Origin: Rhizobium sp. P40RR-XXII
Lineage (GTDB): Bacteria; Pseudomonadota; Alphaproteobacteria; Rhizobiales; Rhizobiaceae
NCBI RefSeq assembly: GCF_012641405.1
Contig: NZ_JABAII010000007.1
Span: 186,001-250,000, forward strand
Length of the DNA: 64,000 nucleotides
Direction: 5' to 3'
This document shows, one piece after another, positions 27,017 to 35,612 of this stretch. Numbering within the stretch: the stretch's first letter is position 1; every line of letters begins with the position of its first letter. The notes under the pieces were generated by a model, which saw nothing but the letters and a program-made list of their open reading frames with translations, did not search any database and was not told the DNA's origin. Made by a program: the position numbers and the translations under genes.

Positions 27017-30000
27017 ATGCCCGCAATTCAATATCCGTTCATTGACATTGCCGTGCATCCCCGCGTTCGGGAGCGTTTCGCGCGCGGTGAAGCCATGGTC
27101 ATGTTCTCGACCGGCATGGGTCGCGTGCTCTGGGCCAATGGCGCCGGTGCTAACCTCTTCGGCTATGAGGTCATTTACGATTTCGTCGAGCAGGGTCCGA
27201 AGCCCGGCGACGTCTCGTTTCGCCAGATCGAGGCAACGGCGCGCGGCCTCGGCGCGGTCGGCGATCAACGGACATTCCTGATCCGCATGGCCTCGGGCTT
27301 CCAGCGGGCGGTCGTCAATGCCGCCGTCGAACTCATCCGTATCCAGGCCGGCGAAGAGGCGGTCCTGTTTTCTTCTCCGGTCTCATCGAAGCCGCTCGCA
27401 CCGGCCGAATGCGCCAAGCGCATGATCGACGGCTTCGACGATCCCGATACCCACATGGCCGTCATCGGCCGCGACGGTGACATCATTGCCGCATCCGCCG
27501 GTTTCAGCGCACTCGGCGTGACGCCGCCGACGGCGCGAATGCTGACGACCATGGCCGGCGCCCAGCCGGACCGGCTGATCAAGCGGCCGATTTCGACCGG
27601 TCATGGCTATTTGCCTGCCGCCATCGGCAAACTGTCGGAAATTCCCGCCTTACATCTGCTATTTGTCGTCGAGGCCGCAATGGGCCGCCTCGATCCGGCG
27701 GAGGACCGCACCGGAAAAACAGGCTCGACGGCATCTGCCACGGTTGAACCGCAGACAGAAGAGGTGCGCGAGGAGCTCGAGGCGGCAGCGGATGAGACCG
27801 TAAAGCCCGCCGAGGACGCGCCCTTCGGCGATGTCATCGAGGCCGTGGCGGATATCGAGGAACTGGACGAGCCGCCGGAATATCGCTCGGACGAGCAGGA
27901 GGAAGCGGCGGCGCATGCAGAAAGCATGGGCGAGGATACGCACGCGCCGGTGCTGACGAATAGCGCAAGCGAGGCGGACGAGACCACCCTTCATGACGGG
28001 AAGCCGCAGGAACAAGCCGCAACCAACGACGAAGAGCCTGCTGCCGGTGATGCCACAGTAGAAGCGCGTGTTGAGGAGGCTTCATCGGAAAGTTCGGCTG
28101 CCGAAGATCATTCCGCGAAGGGTTTCGCCTTCCAGCGCAACGGACGCGCCACACGCTTCGTGTGGAAGATCGATGCGGCCGGCCGTTTCAGCGAGGTTTC
28201 CCGCGAATTCGCCGATGCGGTCGGTCCCCACGCGGCCCATATTGCGGGCGAGGCCTTCGCCGATGTCGCCCAGCGCTTCAATCTCGATCCGGACCGCAAG
28301 ATCGCGGAATTGCTCGCGCGGCGCGACACATGGTCGGGCCGGACGATCTATTGGCCAGTGGAAGGCACAAGCCTGATGGTGCCAGTCGATCTCGCCGCTC
28401 TGCCGACCTATACCCGCAGCCGCGAATTCGACGGTTTCAGAGGCTTTGGCGTCGTGCGCCTGGCAGACACGATCGACGACCCGATGAAACGCGGTATGGA
28501 TCTCGGCGAACGGGACGGCCAGGACGTGGCATCCGCGACGGATCCGTCAGCGGAAACGGAGGCGGTTTCGCAGGAACCACCGGCTTCCGAGCCCGAGGCT
28601 CAGGCGGCGATGGAAGAGGTGGAGAGCTTGGCGCCAGACGCGGCGGAAGATATTGCCGCCGAGCACCATGAACCGCCTGCCCTGCGGATCTCCGAAACGC
28701 CGAACCGGCGTGAATCGGACAAGGTGGTTCGCCTGCACGAACGCCGGAGCTTAACGCAAGCCGGTCTTTCGCTCAGCGAGCAGGCTGCCTTCCGGGAGAT
28801 CGCGCGACAGCTCGATCCCTTTGGCAAGCGCGCGGAACCGCCCACGGAGCAACCGCACGACGAACGGCACGAAGATGACGCCGATATCGCCCCGCAGCCG
28901 AATGCGGCCGACGAGATCCTGTCCGATATGGCGGAGCCGACTGTTGGAAACGACCATGCCCAGGACGAAGAGACAACGGTTCCAGGCGCTGCAGAGGATG
29001 CATCCAAACCGGTCGTGAAGCTGGTCGAGACCACGGATGGCGACGGCCTTGGAACGGACGATGGTGCTCATGCCGAAAATCCGGCCGCCTCCGCCGAGCC
29101 GGAGGAGGATTTCGATCCGCTTGACGTCCTGAACACCGCCATTCCGCCGCGCGTGAAGATGCGCACCGGCCTGTCTTCCGAGATCGTCGATCAGCTGCCG
29201 CTCGCCATCCTTATCCATGCCGGCGATCGCCTGATCCACGGCAATCCGGAATTCCTGCGGCTGACCGGCTATGAGAACCTCGAGGATCTCGAGCAGATCG
29301 GCGGGCTGGACGCGCTGTTGCAGCGCAACGATCTGGAAAGCAAGACCGAACAGCCCGGCACGATGATGGTCGTGCGCGCCGACGATGCGCTGGTGCCGGT
29401 CACGGCGCGGCTGCAATCGATCCGCTGGGAGGACGGCACGGCATTGATGCTGGCGTTGATGCCGGTGGAAAGAAGCGAGCCGTCGGCACCGCCGCCGCAG
29501 CTTGTTCCCGAAGAGGCACGCCAGGAACGCATCATCGAGAAGGTTGCGAAGCTGCAGGTGGAGATCGAGGAGCTGCGCTCGACGCTGGAGACGGCAACGG
29601 ATGGCGTGATCATCATCGGCCAGGAGGGTGAGATCCGCTCGATGAACCGCTCGGCAAGCGCCCTCTTCAATTACGACGACCAGGAAACACGCGGCAAACC
29701 CTTCGTCATGCTGTTTGCCCATGAGAGCCAGAAGGCGGTGCTCGATTATCTCAGCGGCCTTTCGGGCCATGGCGTCGCCAGCGTGCTCAATGATGGGCGC
29801 GAAGTGATCGGCCGCGAGGCATCGGGCGGCTTCGTGCCGCTCTTCATGACCATGGGGCGCCTCAACTCCTCGAACGGCTACTGCGCCGTCATCCGAGACA
29901 TCACGCAATGGAAGCGCACCGAAGAGGAGCTGCGCAACGCCAAACGTGCCGCCGAAACCGCCAATGCCCACAAGACGGATTTCCTTGCTCGCGTCAGCCA

Positions 30001-30670
30001 CGAAATCCGCACGCCGCTCAATGCCATCATCGGCTTTTCCGACATGATGGCCGGCGAGCGCTTCGGGCCGATCGGCCATTCGCGCTATGTCGAATATGCG
30101 ACCGATATCGGCCGCTCCGGGCGCCATGTGCTCGACATCGTCAACGATCTCCTCGATATCTCCAAGATCGAGGCCGGCGAGATGGACCTGGATTTCGCCT
30201 CCGTCGGTCTCAACGAGGCGATCACCGAAGCGGTGTCGCTGGTGCAGCCGCAAGCCAACAGCCAGCGCGTCATCATCCGCACGGCGCTGTCGCAAGCCGT
30301 GCCGAATGTCGTTGCCGACCTGCGCTCGATCAAGCAGATCGCGCTCAATATCCTCTCCAACGCCATCCGCTTCACGCCGTCGGGCGGCCAGATTGTCGTA
30401 TCGACCGCCTATGAGGGCAATGGCAGCGTCGTGATGCGGATCAGGGATACCGGTGTCGGCATGACGCGTTCGGAGCTGGAGCAGGCGATGAAACCGTTCC
30501 GGCAGGTCTCCACCAATGCCCGCAAACGCGGCGACGGCACCGGCCTCGGCCTGCCGCTGACCAAGGCCATGGTCGACGCCAACCGGGCAACCTTCTCAAT
30601 CAACTCGGCCCCGAACGAGGGCACGCTGGTCGAGATCACCTTCCCCTCGCCGAGGGTACTGGCGAACTGA
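27017..30670 (+). CDS. cbrA: CbrA-like PAS-domain sensor histidine kinase
   Basis: The 1217-residue protein ends in a complete kinase: H box VSHEIRTPLNAI with His995, N box NILSNAIRFT, G1 DTGVGM and G2 GDGTGLGLPL. Two PAS domains precede it (about 714-820 and 850-970), and another PAS-like region lies at about 30-230. Between them run long acidic, Ala/Glu-rich linkers (about 240-360 and 500-700) that look disordered. No membrane helix is visible, so the kinase is probably cytosolic. The divergent phasin neighbour and the sequence match CbrA of Sinorhizobium, which acts through DivK on CtrA and affects the cell cycle, envelope and symbiosis. The CtrA box upstream suggests feedback. Confidence 0.88.
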   Translation: MPAIQYPFIDIAVHPRVRERFARGEAMVMFSTGMGRVLWANGAGANLFGYEVIYDFVEQGPKPGDVSFRQIEATARGLGAVGDQRTFLIRMASGFQRAVVNAAVELIRIQAGEEAVLFSSPVSSKPLAPAECAKRMIDGFDDPDTHMAVIGRDGDIIAASAGFSALGVTPPTARMLTTMAGAQPDRLIKRPISTGHGYLPAAIGKLSEIPALHLLFVVEAAMGRLDPAEDRTGKTGSTASATVEPQTEEVREELEAAADETVKPAEDAPFGDVIEAVADIEELDEPPEYRSDEQEEAAAHAESMGEDTHAPVLTNSASEADETTLHDGKPQEQAATNDEEPAAGDATVEARVEEASSESSAAEDHSAKGFAFQRNGRATRFVWKIDAAGRFSEVSREFADAVGPHAAHIAGEAFADVAQRFNLDPDRKIAELLARRDTWSGRTIYWPVEGTSLMVPVDLAALPTYTRSREFDGFRGFGVVRLADTIDDPMKRGMDLGERDGQDVASATDPSAETEAVSQEPPASEPEAQAAMEEVESLAPDAAEDIAAEHHEPPALRISETPNRRESDKVVRLHERRSLTQAGLSLSEQAAFREIARQLDPFGKRAEPPTEQPHDERHEDDADIAPQPNAADEILSDMAEPTVGNDHAQDEETTVPGAAEDASKPVVKLVETTDGDGLGTDDGAHAENPAASAEPEEDFDPLDVLNTAIPPRVKMRTGLSSEIVDQLPLAILIHAGDRLIHGNPEFLRLTGYENLEDLEQIGGLDALLQRNDLESKTEQPGTMMVVRADDALVPVTARLQSIRWEDGTALMLALMPVERSEPSAPPPQLVPEEARQERIIEKVAKLQVEIEELRSTLETATDGVIIIGQEGEIRSMNRSASALFNYDDQETRGKPFVMLFAHESQKAVLDYLSGLSGHGVASVLNDGREVIGREASGGFVPLFMTMGRLNSSNGYCAVIRDITQWKRTEEELRNAKRAAETANAHKTDFLARVSHEIRTPLNAIIGFSDMMAGERFGPIGHSRYVEYATDIGRSGRHVLDIVNDLLDISKIEAGEMDLDFASVGLNEAITEAVSLVQPQANSQRVIIRTALSQAVPNVVADLRSIKQIALNILSNAIRFTPSGGQIVVSTAYEGNGSVVMRIRDTGVGMTRSELEQAMKPFRQVSTNARKRGDGTGLGLPLTKAMVDANRATFSINSAPNEGTLVEITFPSPRVLAN

Positions 30671-30688
30671 AAAAACTTCGGCTCGCCG

Positions 30689-31090
30689 TCAAAACCAGAG
30701 ATCGCGCACACATCGGCCGTCGGAAGGAAGGTCTTCGAATGTGTCCAGGCCGTCGAAATGATCGATAGGCAGGTCAGCGACAAGATCCGGCGGCGCCAGC
30801 CGAACGTTGACGGCCATGCGCCGGCGGCCATCCTTTTGCAGCCGTAGGCCGCGCCAGCTCACGACGCAGGCGCAGGATGGACAGAACAGTATTTCAAGGG
30901 AAGGTTTGTCCTTGCCGGCGCGGGTATAGGAGGCCGTGTGGCCAGTGACGGAGACCCGCTCTCCTTCGTAGTCATAGGCCCACAGCGTGCCGTAACGCCG
31001 GCAGAGAGTGCAGTTGCAGGCGGTGATCGAACCTGGATCTCCCTCGAGCGTCCAGCCCGTCTTGCCGCAATGACATGAGCCGGTCAGCAT
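30689..31090 (-). CDS. GFA (CENP-V/GFA) domain protein
   Basis: The 133-residue protein has the zinc-binding pattern of the glutathione-dependent formaldehyde-activating family: CHCG near residues 7-10, CNCTLCRR near 25-32 and CPSCACVVSW near 70-79. These Cys sets bind one structural and one catalytic zinc. Despite the family name, most members have no shown formaldehyde activity. It is convergent with cbrA, only 18 bases away, and lies 22 bases after the peptidase E-like gene on the same strand, so the two may be co-transcribed. Confidence 0.88.
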   Translation of the reverse strand: MLTGSCHCGKTGWTLEGDPGSITACNCTLCRRYGTLWAYDYEGERVSVTGHTASYTRAGKDKPSLEILFCPSCACVVSWRGLRLQKDGRRRMAVNVRLAPPDLVADLPIDHFDGLDTFEDLPSDGRCVRDLWF

Positions 31091-31112
31091 GGCTTACTTT
31101 ACCTAAAGTGCG

Positions 31113-31814
31113 TCAGGAGTTGTGCGAAAGAACCAGCCCCTCGAGAGTGATGTCGTTTGCGTGCCTAACTTCGCCGTCTGCAATCCAAACAGGTTTCCCA
31201 ATACTATCCGCCCGTCCGTTCGAAACGACAATACCATCCCCATCGTTGCACGCTAAAATTGGTCGGCTCGTGAACTTGCTGTAGCGGATGAGCTCGTTGA
31301 GATAGCTTGGCTTTTCGTTCAGGTGGGGAAAGAATTCGAATGGCACGAGGTCGAGTGCAGTTTCCTTGCTCAGAGCTTCCGGCATTTCGCCTGTGAACAA
31401 AGCGTCGGTAGCAATCGTCGGCGTCATGAGAATGGCGCCGGCGCTGGTGCCGATCAAAACGCCGCCGCCGAGCGCCCAATCCCTTAGAAGCGGAAGCATC
31501 TCGCTTCGCCGCAGTCGCTGCAGATATCCAGCAGTACGACCGCCCGTCAGATGAATGCCATCGCACGCGAAAAGCGCTTCTCTCTCTTCAACAGCGCTCG
31601 CTCCCTCAGGATCATAAAACAGCGACATCTCCAAACCGTGGGCATCATAATATTGCCTGCGCTCGTTAAAAAAGCGTCGGTCAGGTTCAAGGCCAGATGG
31701 AATGTATCCGATCCGTTTCCCCAATTTGAGAGTTGCCATCATTGACAGAAGCTTGAGGTCTACTCTTCTGTTCTCAGGGATTATCTGGTCACTATAAAAG
31801 ACAAGATTGACCAT
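31113..31814 (-). CDS. Peptidase E-like (S51) protein
   Basis: The 233-residue protein has the class-I glutamine amidotransferase-like fold of dipeptidase E, with the nucleophile Ser in GVLIGTSAGAILMTPT. The nearby ACDGIHLTGGRTAGYL loop matches this family, as does the FFPHLNEKPSY His segment. Peptidase E cleaves Asp-X dipeptides; other members (cyanophycinase branch) cleave aspartate-rich polymers. The protein lacks a signal peptide. Its codon use seems less GC-biased than that of the flanking genes, which suggests acquisition. Confidence 0.83.
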   Translation of the reverse strand: MVNLVFYSDQIIPENRRVDLKLLSMMATLKLGKRIGYIPSGLEPDRRFFNERRQYYDAHGLEMSLFYDPEGASAVEEREALFACDGIHLTGGRTAGYLQRLRRSEMLPLLRDWALGGGVLIGTSAGAILMTPTIATDALFTGEMPEALSKETALDLVPFEFFPHLNEKPSYLNELIRYSKFTSRPILACNDGDGIVVSNGRADSIGKPVWIADGEVRHANDITLEGLVLSHNS

Positions 31815-31945
31815 GCTAGGTTCCGACAGAAGGGACGATCACGGCATCAACAGTCTGCGGCGGAACAGGCACTATTGCAACTGCCGCTGGTCCTCACTCC
31901 AAGCACGATCTGGAGAACTTGCGCCTGTCGAGCGTTAACGACCGA

Positions 31946-32836
31946 TCAACTCGCCAGAGCCAGCCCCCCGTAACGGCTGATCTCGCTCTCGATCTCCGCC
32001 ACGAGGCTATCGAGAGCGGGATTTCGCACCTTGCGGCCACGGCGCACCACATAGGCCAAGGCAGGTGGCGTCGGCAGGCCTTTGGTGAGGATCTCCATAT
32101 CGGGCTGCAGGTGACGGCCGTTCAGAAGCGCCACGCCCAAGCCCGAGTTCACGGCCGCGATGATCCCCACAGCACTCGCACATTCGAAGGCGGTTTCCAG
32201 GACCACACCGCCATCCTGCCCGATATCGAGCGCCCATCGGCGATAGAAGCATTCATCATCGAAAGAGAGGAAGGGGATTGGGCCGTCCGGCGGCAGGGAC
32301 AGGTCCGGATGCTTGACCCAATGCAGCTGCTCGCGAAAGAGAACAACGTCGGTCGGGCGGACCTCATGGGCGAAAACCTGTATGATGGCGGCGTCGAGCT
32401 CCCCCCGCTCCAGCATCCCCCGAAGAACCAAGCTCATGCGAACCTTGGTGCGCACGGAGACATTCGGATGCAGGCGGCGGAAACGACCCAAGATGCGGGC
32501 AAGGTCGGTGCAGGTCGTATCCTCGGTGAGGCCGAGAGCGACGCGGCCGGCAAGCGATGTCTTCGACAGGCTCAAGAGCGCCTCGTCATGCAGACCGAGG
32601 ATACGCCCGGCATAATCGAGCAGGTCCTCCCCGGCTGCGGTGAACATCGCCGCCCCGGGCTTACGGCTCAAGAGATCGCAATCGAGGCTCGTCTCAAGCC
32701 GCTTGATCTTGTGGCTGACGGCGGATTGCGACAGGCCCAAAGCTTCTGCCGCGCGGGTGATGCCGCCGTGATGGCGGATCGCCCATAGCGCGCGCAGAGC
32801 ATCGATTTCCAAACGTCGGCTGGTTAATTCGGTCAT
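31946..32836 (-). CDS. LysR family transcriptional regulator, divergent from a DMT exporter
   Basis: The 296-residue protein has the LysR helix-turn-helix at about residues 10-65 (LEIDALRALWAIRHHGGITR, then LSQSAVSHKIKRLETSLDC) and an effector domain. It is divergent from the DMT transporter, a frequent regulator-exporter pair, so it probably controls that gene. The start at 32836 fits the family but lacks a clear ribosome-binding site; in-frame ATGs up to 32905 would overlap the promoter region. Confidence 0.9.
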   Translation of the reverse strand: MTELTSRRLEIDALRALWAIRHHGGITRAAEALGLSQSAVSHKIKRLETSLDCDLLSRKPGAAMFTAAGEDLLDYAGRILGLHDEALLSLSKTSLAGRVALGLTEDTTCTDLARILGRFRRLHPNVSVRTKVRMSLVLRGMLERGELDAAIIQVFAHEVRPTDVVLFREQLHWVKHPDLSLPPDGPIPFLSFDDECFYRRWALDIGQDGGVVLETAFECASAVGIIAAVNSGLGVALLNGRHLQPDMEILTKGLPTPPALAYVVRRGRKVRNPALDSLVAEIESEISRYGGLALAS

Positions 32837-33011
32837 GGCGAACGTGGCCCGGAGATAATCTTGCGGAGAGAATGCATGCTTCGGCGACATCTGGCAAATA
32901 TCCATGATCTCTAAGACTGAAAAGTCATGTCATGATCGATATTTGTCATGTGCCATTGAGCCAGCACTCACCTATGGCTGGGGCCGCGAAAGACATTCGA
33001 TCGAGATCTTC

Positions 33012-33908
33012 ATGACGGACCAAAGCCTATCCCGCCCCGCGCCAAACGAACGCCGTTTCCTTTGGCCGTTAATGGCGGCACTCCTGATCGTCAGCTGGAG
33101 TTCCGGCTTCGTCGGCATTCGCTATGCCAGTCAGGAGGCCAGCGTCATGCTGGTCCTGTTCTGGCGCACGCTTCTATCCGGTTTGATCCTGCTGCCTTTT
33201 GCCCTGGCGATCGGTCCGCGGCTGCGGCTGCGTGGGATAGCGGAACAGATGCTGTTCGGCGTGATGTCGGTCTTCCTCTATCTCGGCGGCTTTGCGCTCG
33301 CGATCGAACAGCGGGTGCCGACGGGGCTGGTGGCGCTGATCTCCGACCTCCTGCCGCTGGCGATTGCGGCTCTCTCCCAACCGGTCCTCGGGGAGCGGCT
33401 GAGCGGACGCCAATGGCTCGGGACGGCGATCGCGGTGGCGGGCGTGTTGATCGTATCGCTGGACAGCCTCAACTTCGGCGCGGCTCCCATTTGGGCCTAT
33501 GGGTTGACTGTGGGGTCGATGCTGGTCTTCGCCTTCGCATCGGTCCTGCACAAGCGGCGGCGCATGGGGCATATGCCCGTTCACCAAAGCCTCTGCATCC
33601 ATACGCTGACGGCCTCGGTGCTGTTCGGCATCTGCGCGATGATGCAGGGCGATATGGCACCGCCGATGACGCGCGGCTTCGCGATCGGCATGGTATGGCT
33701 GGTGCTGATTGCAACCTTCACCGCCTATTCGGTCTATTACACCAGTCTGCGTCTCTTTCCGGTGGCGCAGGTCAGCGCGGCCATCTATCTCAGCCCGCCG
33801 GTGACCATGCTTTGGGCCTGGGCCTTGTTTTCGGAACCCTTGACGACGGCGATGTTCGTGGGACTGGCGGTGACGCTGGTGGGCGTGTTGCTAACGTCGC
33901 GTGGCTGA
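33012..33908 (+). CDS. DMT superfamily (EamA) transporter
   Basis: The 298-residue protein has ten hydrophobic helices in two EamA repeats (residues about 20-145 and 160-295). It has the typical WSSGFVGIRYASQEASVMLV start and an acidic residue at the repeat end (LGERLSG). Family members export amino acids or metabolites. The ATG at 33012 follows a weak GAG-type site. It is divergent from a LysR gene. A degraded copy of its internal segment (33586-33685) lies 350 bases downstream at 34261-34345. Confidence 0.9.
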   Translation: MTDQSLSRPAPNERRFLWPLMAALLIVSWSSGFVGIRYASQEASVMLVLFWRTLLSGLILLPFALAIGPRLRLRGIAEQMLFGVMSVFLYLGGFALAIEQRVPTGLVALISDLLPLAIAALSQPVLGERLSGRQWLGTAIAVAGVLIVSLDSLNFGAAPIWAYGLTVGSMLVFAFASVLHKRRRMGHMPVHQSLCIHTLTASVLFGICAMMQGDMAPPMTRGFAIGMVWLVLIATFTAYSVYYTSLRLFPVAQVSAAIYLSPPVTMLWAWALFSEPLTTAMFVGLAVTLVGVLLTSRG

Positions 33909-33928
33909 CGCCGCGAATGCCTCTACCG

Positions 33929-34180
33929 TTAGGAAACGAAGACGGTCCAGCCAACGCCCAAAGCGGCAGATGCCAATAAGGTCGATATCACCGACATCTT
34001 CAGGCGAAAGATGGCGATGGCGGCAAGCAAGGTCAGCACCAGTGAGGGCAATGAAAGCGAGGGCAGCGGGCACATCAACCGTCCACGGAGCCCAAACCAA
34101 ATCGCGAGATTGAGAACGACGCCGACCACAGCCGCCGTTATCGCTGACATGGCGCCGAATGACGGCATGGCGCGTCCTTC
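33929..34180 (-). pseudogene. Chromate transporter (chrA) C-terminal remnant
   Basis: On the minus strand about 78 residues are clearly like the end of ChrA: SAITAAVVGVVLNLAIWFGL followed by AAIAIFRLKMSVISTLLASA. The rest of the transporter is absent upstream and the loop between the two segments is shortened. No intact start or promoter is evident. It is best read as a decayed fragment lying antisense to its neighbours. Confidence 0.75.
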
Positions 34181-34260
34181 GTTGGCTCGGGTTCCAGGAC
34201 GCGATTCTTCAGCCGTAACCTCGTGGGGTGATCGCAACCCCATGGATAATCATCTGCTTG

Positions 34261-34345
34261 AAAGTCTCTGCATCCATATCCTGACGGCCTCGATGCTGTT
34301 CTGCATTTGCGCCATCAGGCAGGGGCAACCAAGCGCCGCCACCGC
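34261..34345 (+). pseudogene. Fragment of a DMT transporter gene
   Basis: The translated stretch ESLCIHILTASMLFCICAI matches residues 193-211 of the intact upstream DMT protein (QSLCIHTLTASVLFGICAM). At the DNA level the first 60 bases are about 80 percent identical to 33586-33645, and similarity fades after that. No start, and the frame ends soon after. It is a relic, not a gene. Confidence 0.8.
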
Positions 34346-34501
34346 TGACGCATGACTTCGCCCGCACTGCCAGCCGGGAATATCCGATGTATCGCGTCAG
34401 TATTAGCGATGACAAACTTAAACTCGGTCGCCTTTTGTGAGATAATTCATCGATGCGACCGACTATTCCGGTCGGTCGTCGGACATATAAAGGGGGATCC
34501 A
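34346..34501. other. Gene-free remainder of the relic zone before the methyltransferase
   Basis: The whole interval from the DMT stop (33908) to 34501 is 593 bases without an intact gene. Apart from the two relics above and the palindrome at 34457-34477 I see nothing coding. It should contain the methyltransferase promoter. Confidence 0.5.
34457..34477. promoter_or_regulatory. Perfect 7-7-7 palindrome upstream of the methyltransferase
   Basis: GACCGAC, seven bases, GTCGGTC, ending 24 bases before the ATG. GACCGAC/GTCGGTC arms are common in TetR-type operators. No TetR gene is adjacent. Confidence 0.5.
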
Positions 34502-35524
34502 ATGTCATCGGCGGCGGTAGAAGCAGGCGTGGGCGAAGTTTCGCCCAATCTAGTGGTCGATGCGATGTTTGCGTGCCGAAAGACGGCCGCCATCGTAGCC
34601 GCTATAGAACTCGATCTTTTTACCTTGATTGGTGACGGCAGCAATGCAGCATCCTTGGCAGCCGCAACAAATGCAGCCGAACGAGGCGTGCGCATTCTGT
34701 GCGACTATCTCGTTGTGAACGGCTTTCTCACGAAAGCAGGCGATCAATATGCTCTGACCCCATCCAGCCGAACCTTCCTCGACCGGCGTTCGCCAGCCTA
34801 TATGGGTGCGGCCATCGAATTCCTGGCCGCACCGGAAATCCTCAAGCAGATCCTGGATGATCCGACTTCCTATGTCCGCAACGGCGGATCCATTGGATTG
34901 GCAAACATGTCTCCGGACAATCCGGTGTGGGTGAAATTTGCTCGCGGCATGGGCTCGTTCACGGGCGGCAGTGCGATCAGCCTCGCCGCCGAAATGGCCA
35001 ACTTGCCCATGCAGCCAAGGAAGATACTTGATATCGCCGCAGGCCATGGGCGTTTCGGGATCGAGATGGCGAAGACTTTTCCTTCGGCCGAGGTCGTTGC
35101 GGTCGATTGGGGCTCCGTTCTGGAATTGGCCGAACATAATGCGCGGCAATTTGGCGTCGCTGAACGCTACAAAGTCATTCCCGGCAGCGCATTCGAAGTC
35201 GACTGGGGCACGGACTATGATCTTATCCTGCTGCCGAATTTCCTGCATCACTTCGACCTGGAAACCTGCGCCGGATTGCTTGCGAAGAGCCGGGCAAGCC
35301 TGAGCGCGGGCGGCAAGGTGGTTGCTGTGGACTTCGTGCCGAACGACGATCTCGTCTCGCCACCCTTCCCAGCCGCTTTCTCGTGGGAAATGCTGGCCAG
35401 CACGCCAAGAGGTGAAGCCTACACGCAGAAGGATCTAGCCGAGATGGCTAGGCGTGCCGGTTTTCAAAACGTGAGGGTAAAGCCATTACCACCATCGCCA
35501 TCGAGCTTGATCTTCTTCGAGTAG
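34502..35524 (+). CDS. SAM-dependent O-methyltransferase-like protein
   Basis: The 340-residue protein has an N-terminal winged-helix dimerisation domain (about residues 15-100, VVDAMFACRKTAAIVAAIEL) and a C-terminal class I methyltransferase domain. SAM motif I is KILDIAAGHGRFGIEMA (about 175-191), with the acidic residue in EVVAVDW and the post-motif LILLPNFLHHF. The layout is that of plant- and polyketide-type O-methyltransferases such as hydroxyindole or antibiotic OMTs. The substrate is unknown. The ATG at 34502 has AGGGGG 6 bases upstream. It stands alone beside gene relics and behind a TetR-like palindrome, suggesting recent arrival. Confidence 0.87.
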   Translation: MSSAAVEAGVGEVSPNLVVDAMFACRKTAAIVAAIELDLFTLIGDGSNAASLAAATNAAERGVRILCDYLVVNGFLTKAGDQYALTPSSRTFLDRRSPAYMGAAIEFLAAPEILKQILDDPTSYVRNGGSIGLANMSPDNPVWVKFARGMGSFTGGSAISLAAEMANLPMQPRKILDIAAGHGRFGIEMAKTFPSAEVVAVDWGSVLELAEHNARQFGVAERYKVIPGSAFEVDWGTDYDLILLPNFLHHFDLETCAGLLAKSRASLSAGGKVVAVDFVPNDDLVSPPFPAAFSWEMLASTPRGEAYTQKDLAEMARRAGFQNVRVKPLPPSPSSLIFFE

Positions 35525-35574
35525 CGGTGCCCGGAATACCGGTCTCCTCTTGCCGGAAGATGCGGAGATGGCGA

Positions 35575-35596
35575 CAAGGGGGCTGCCGCCCCCTTG
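35575..35596. terminator. Hairpin between the methyltransferase and helicase genes
   Basis: A perfect 9-bp stem CAAGGGGGC / GCCCCCTTG with a 4-base loop between convergent genes. There is no T-run, so it may be a weak or Rho-assisted terminator. Confidence 0.55.
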
Positions 35597-35612
35597 AGCC
35601 CAGTGACAGAAA

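Noticed and set aside
33909..34250. Plus-strand frame covering the chrA relic
   Set aside because: The minus-strand translation matches ChrA, while the plus-strand frame has no family resemblance.
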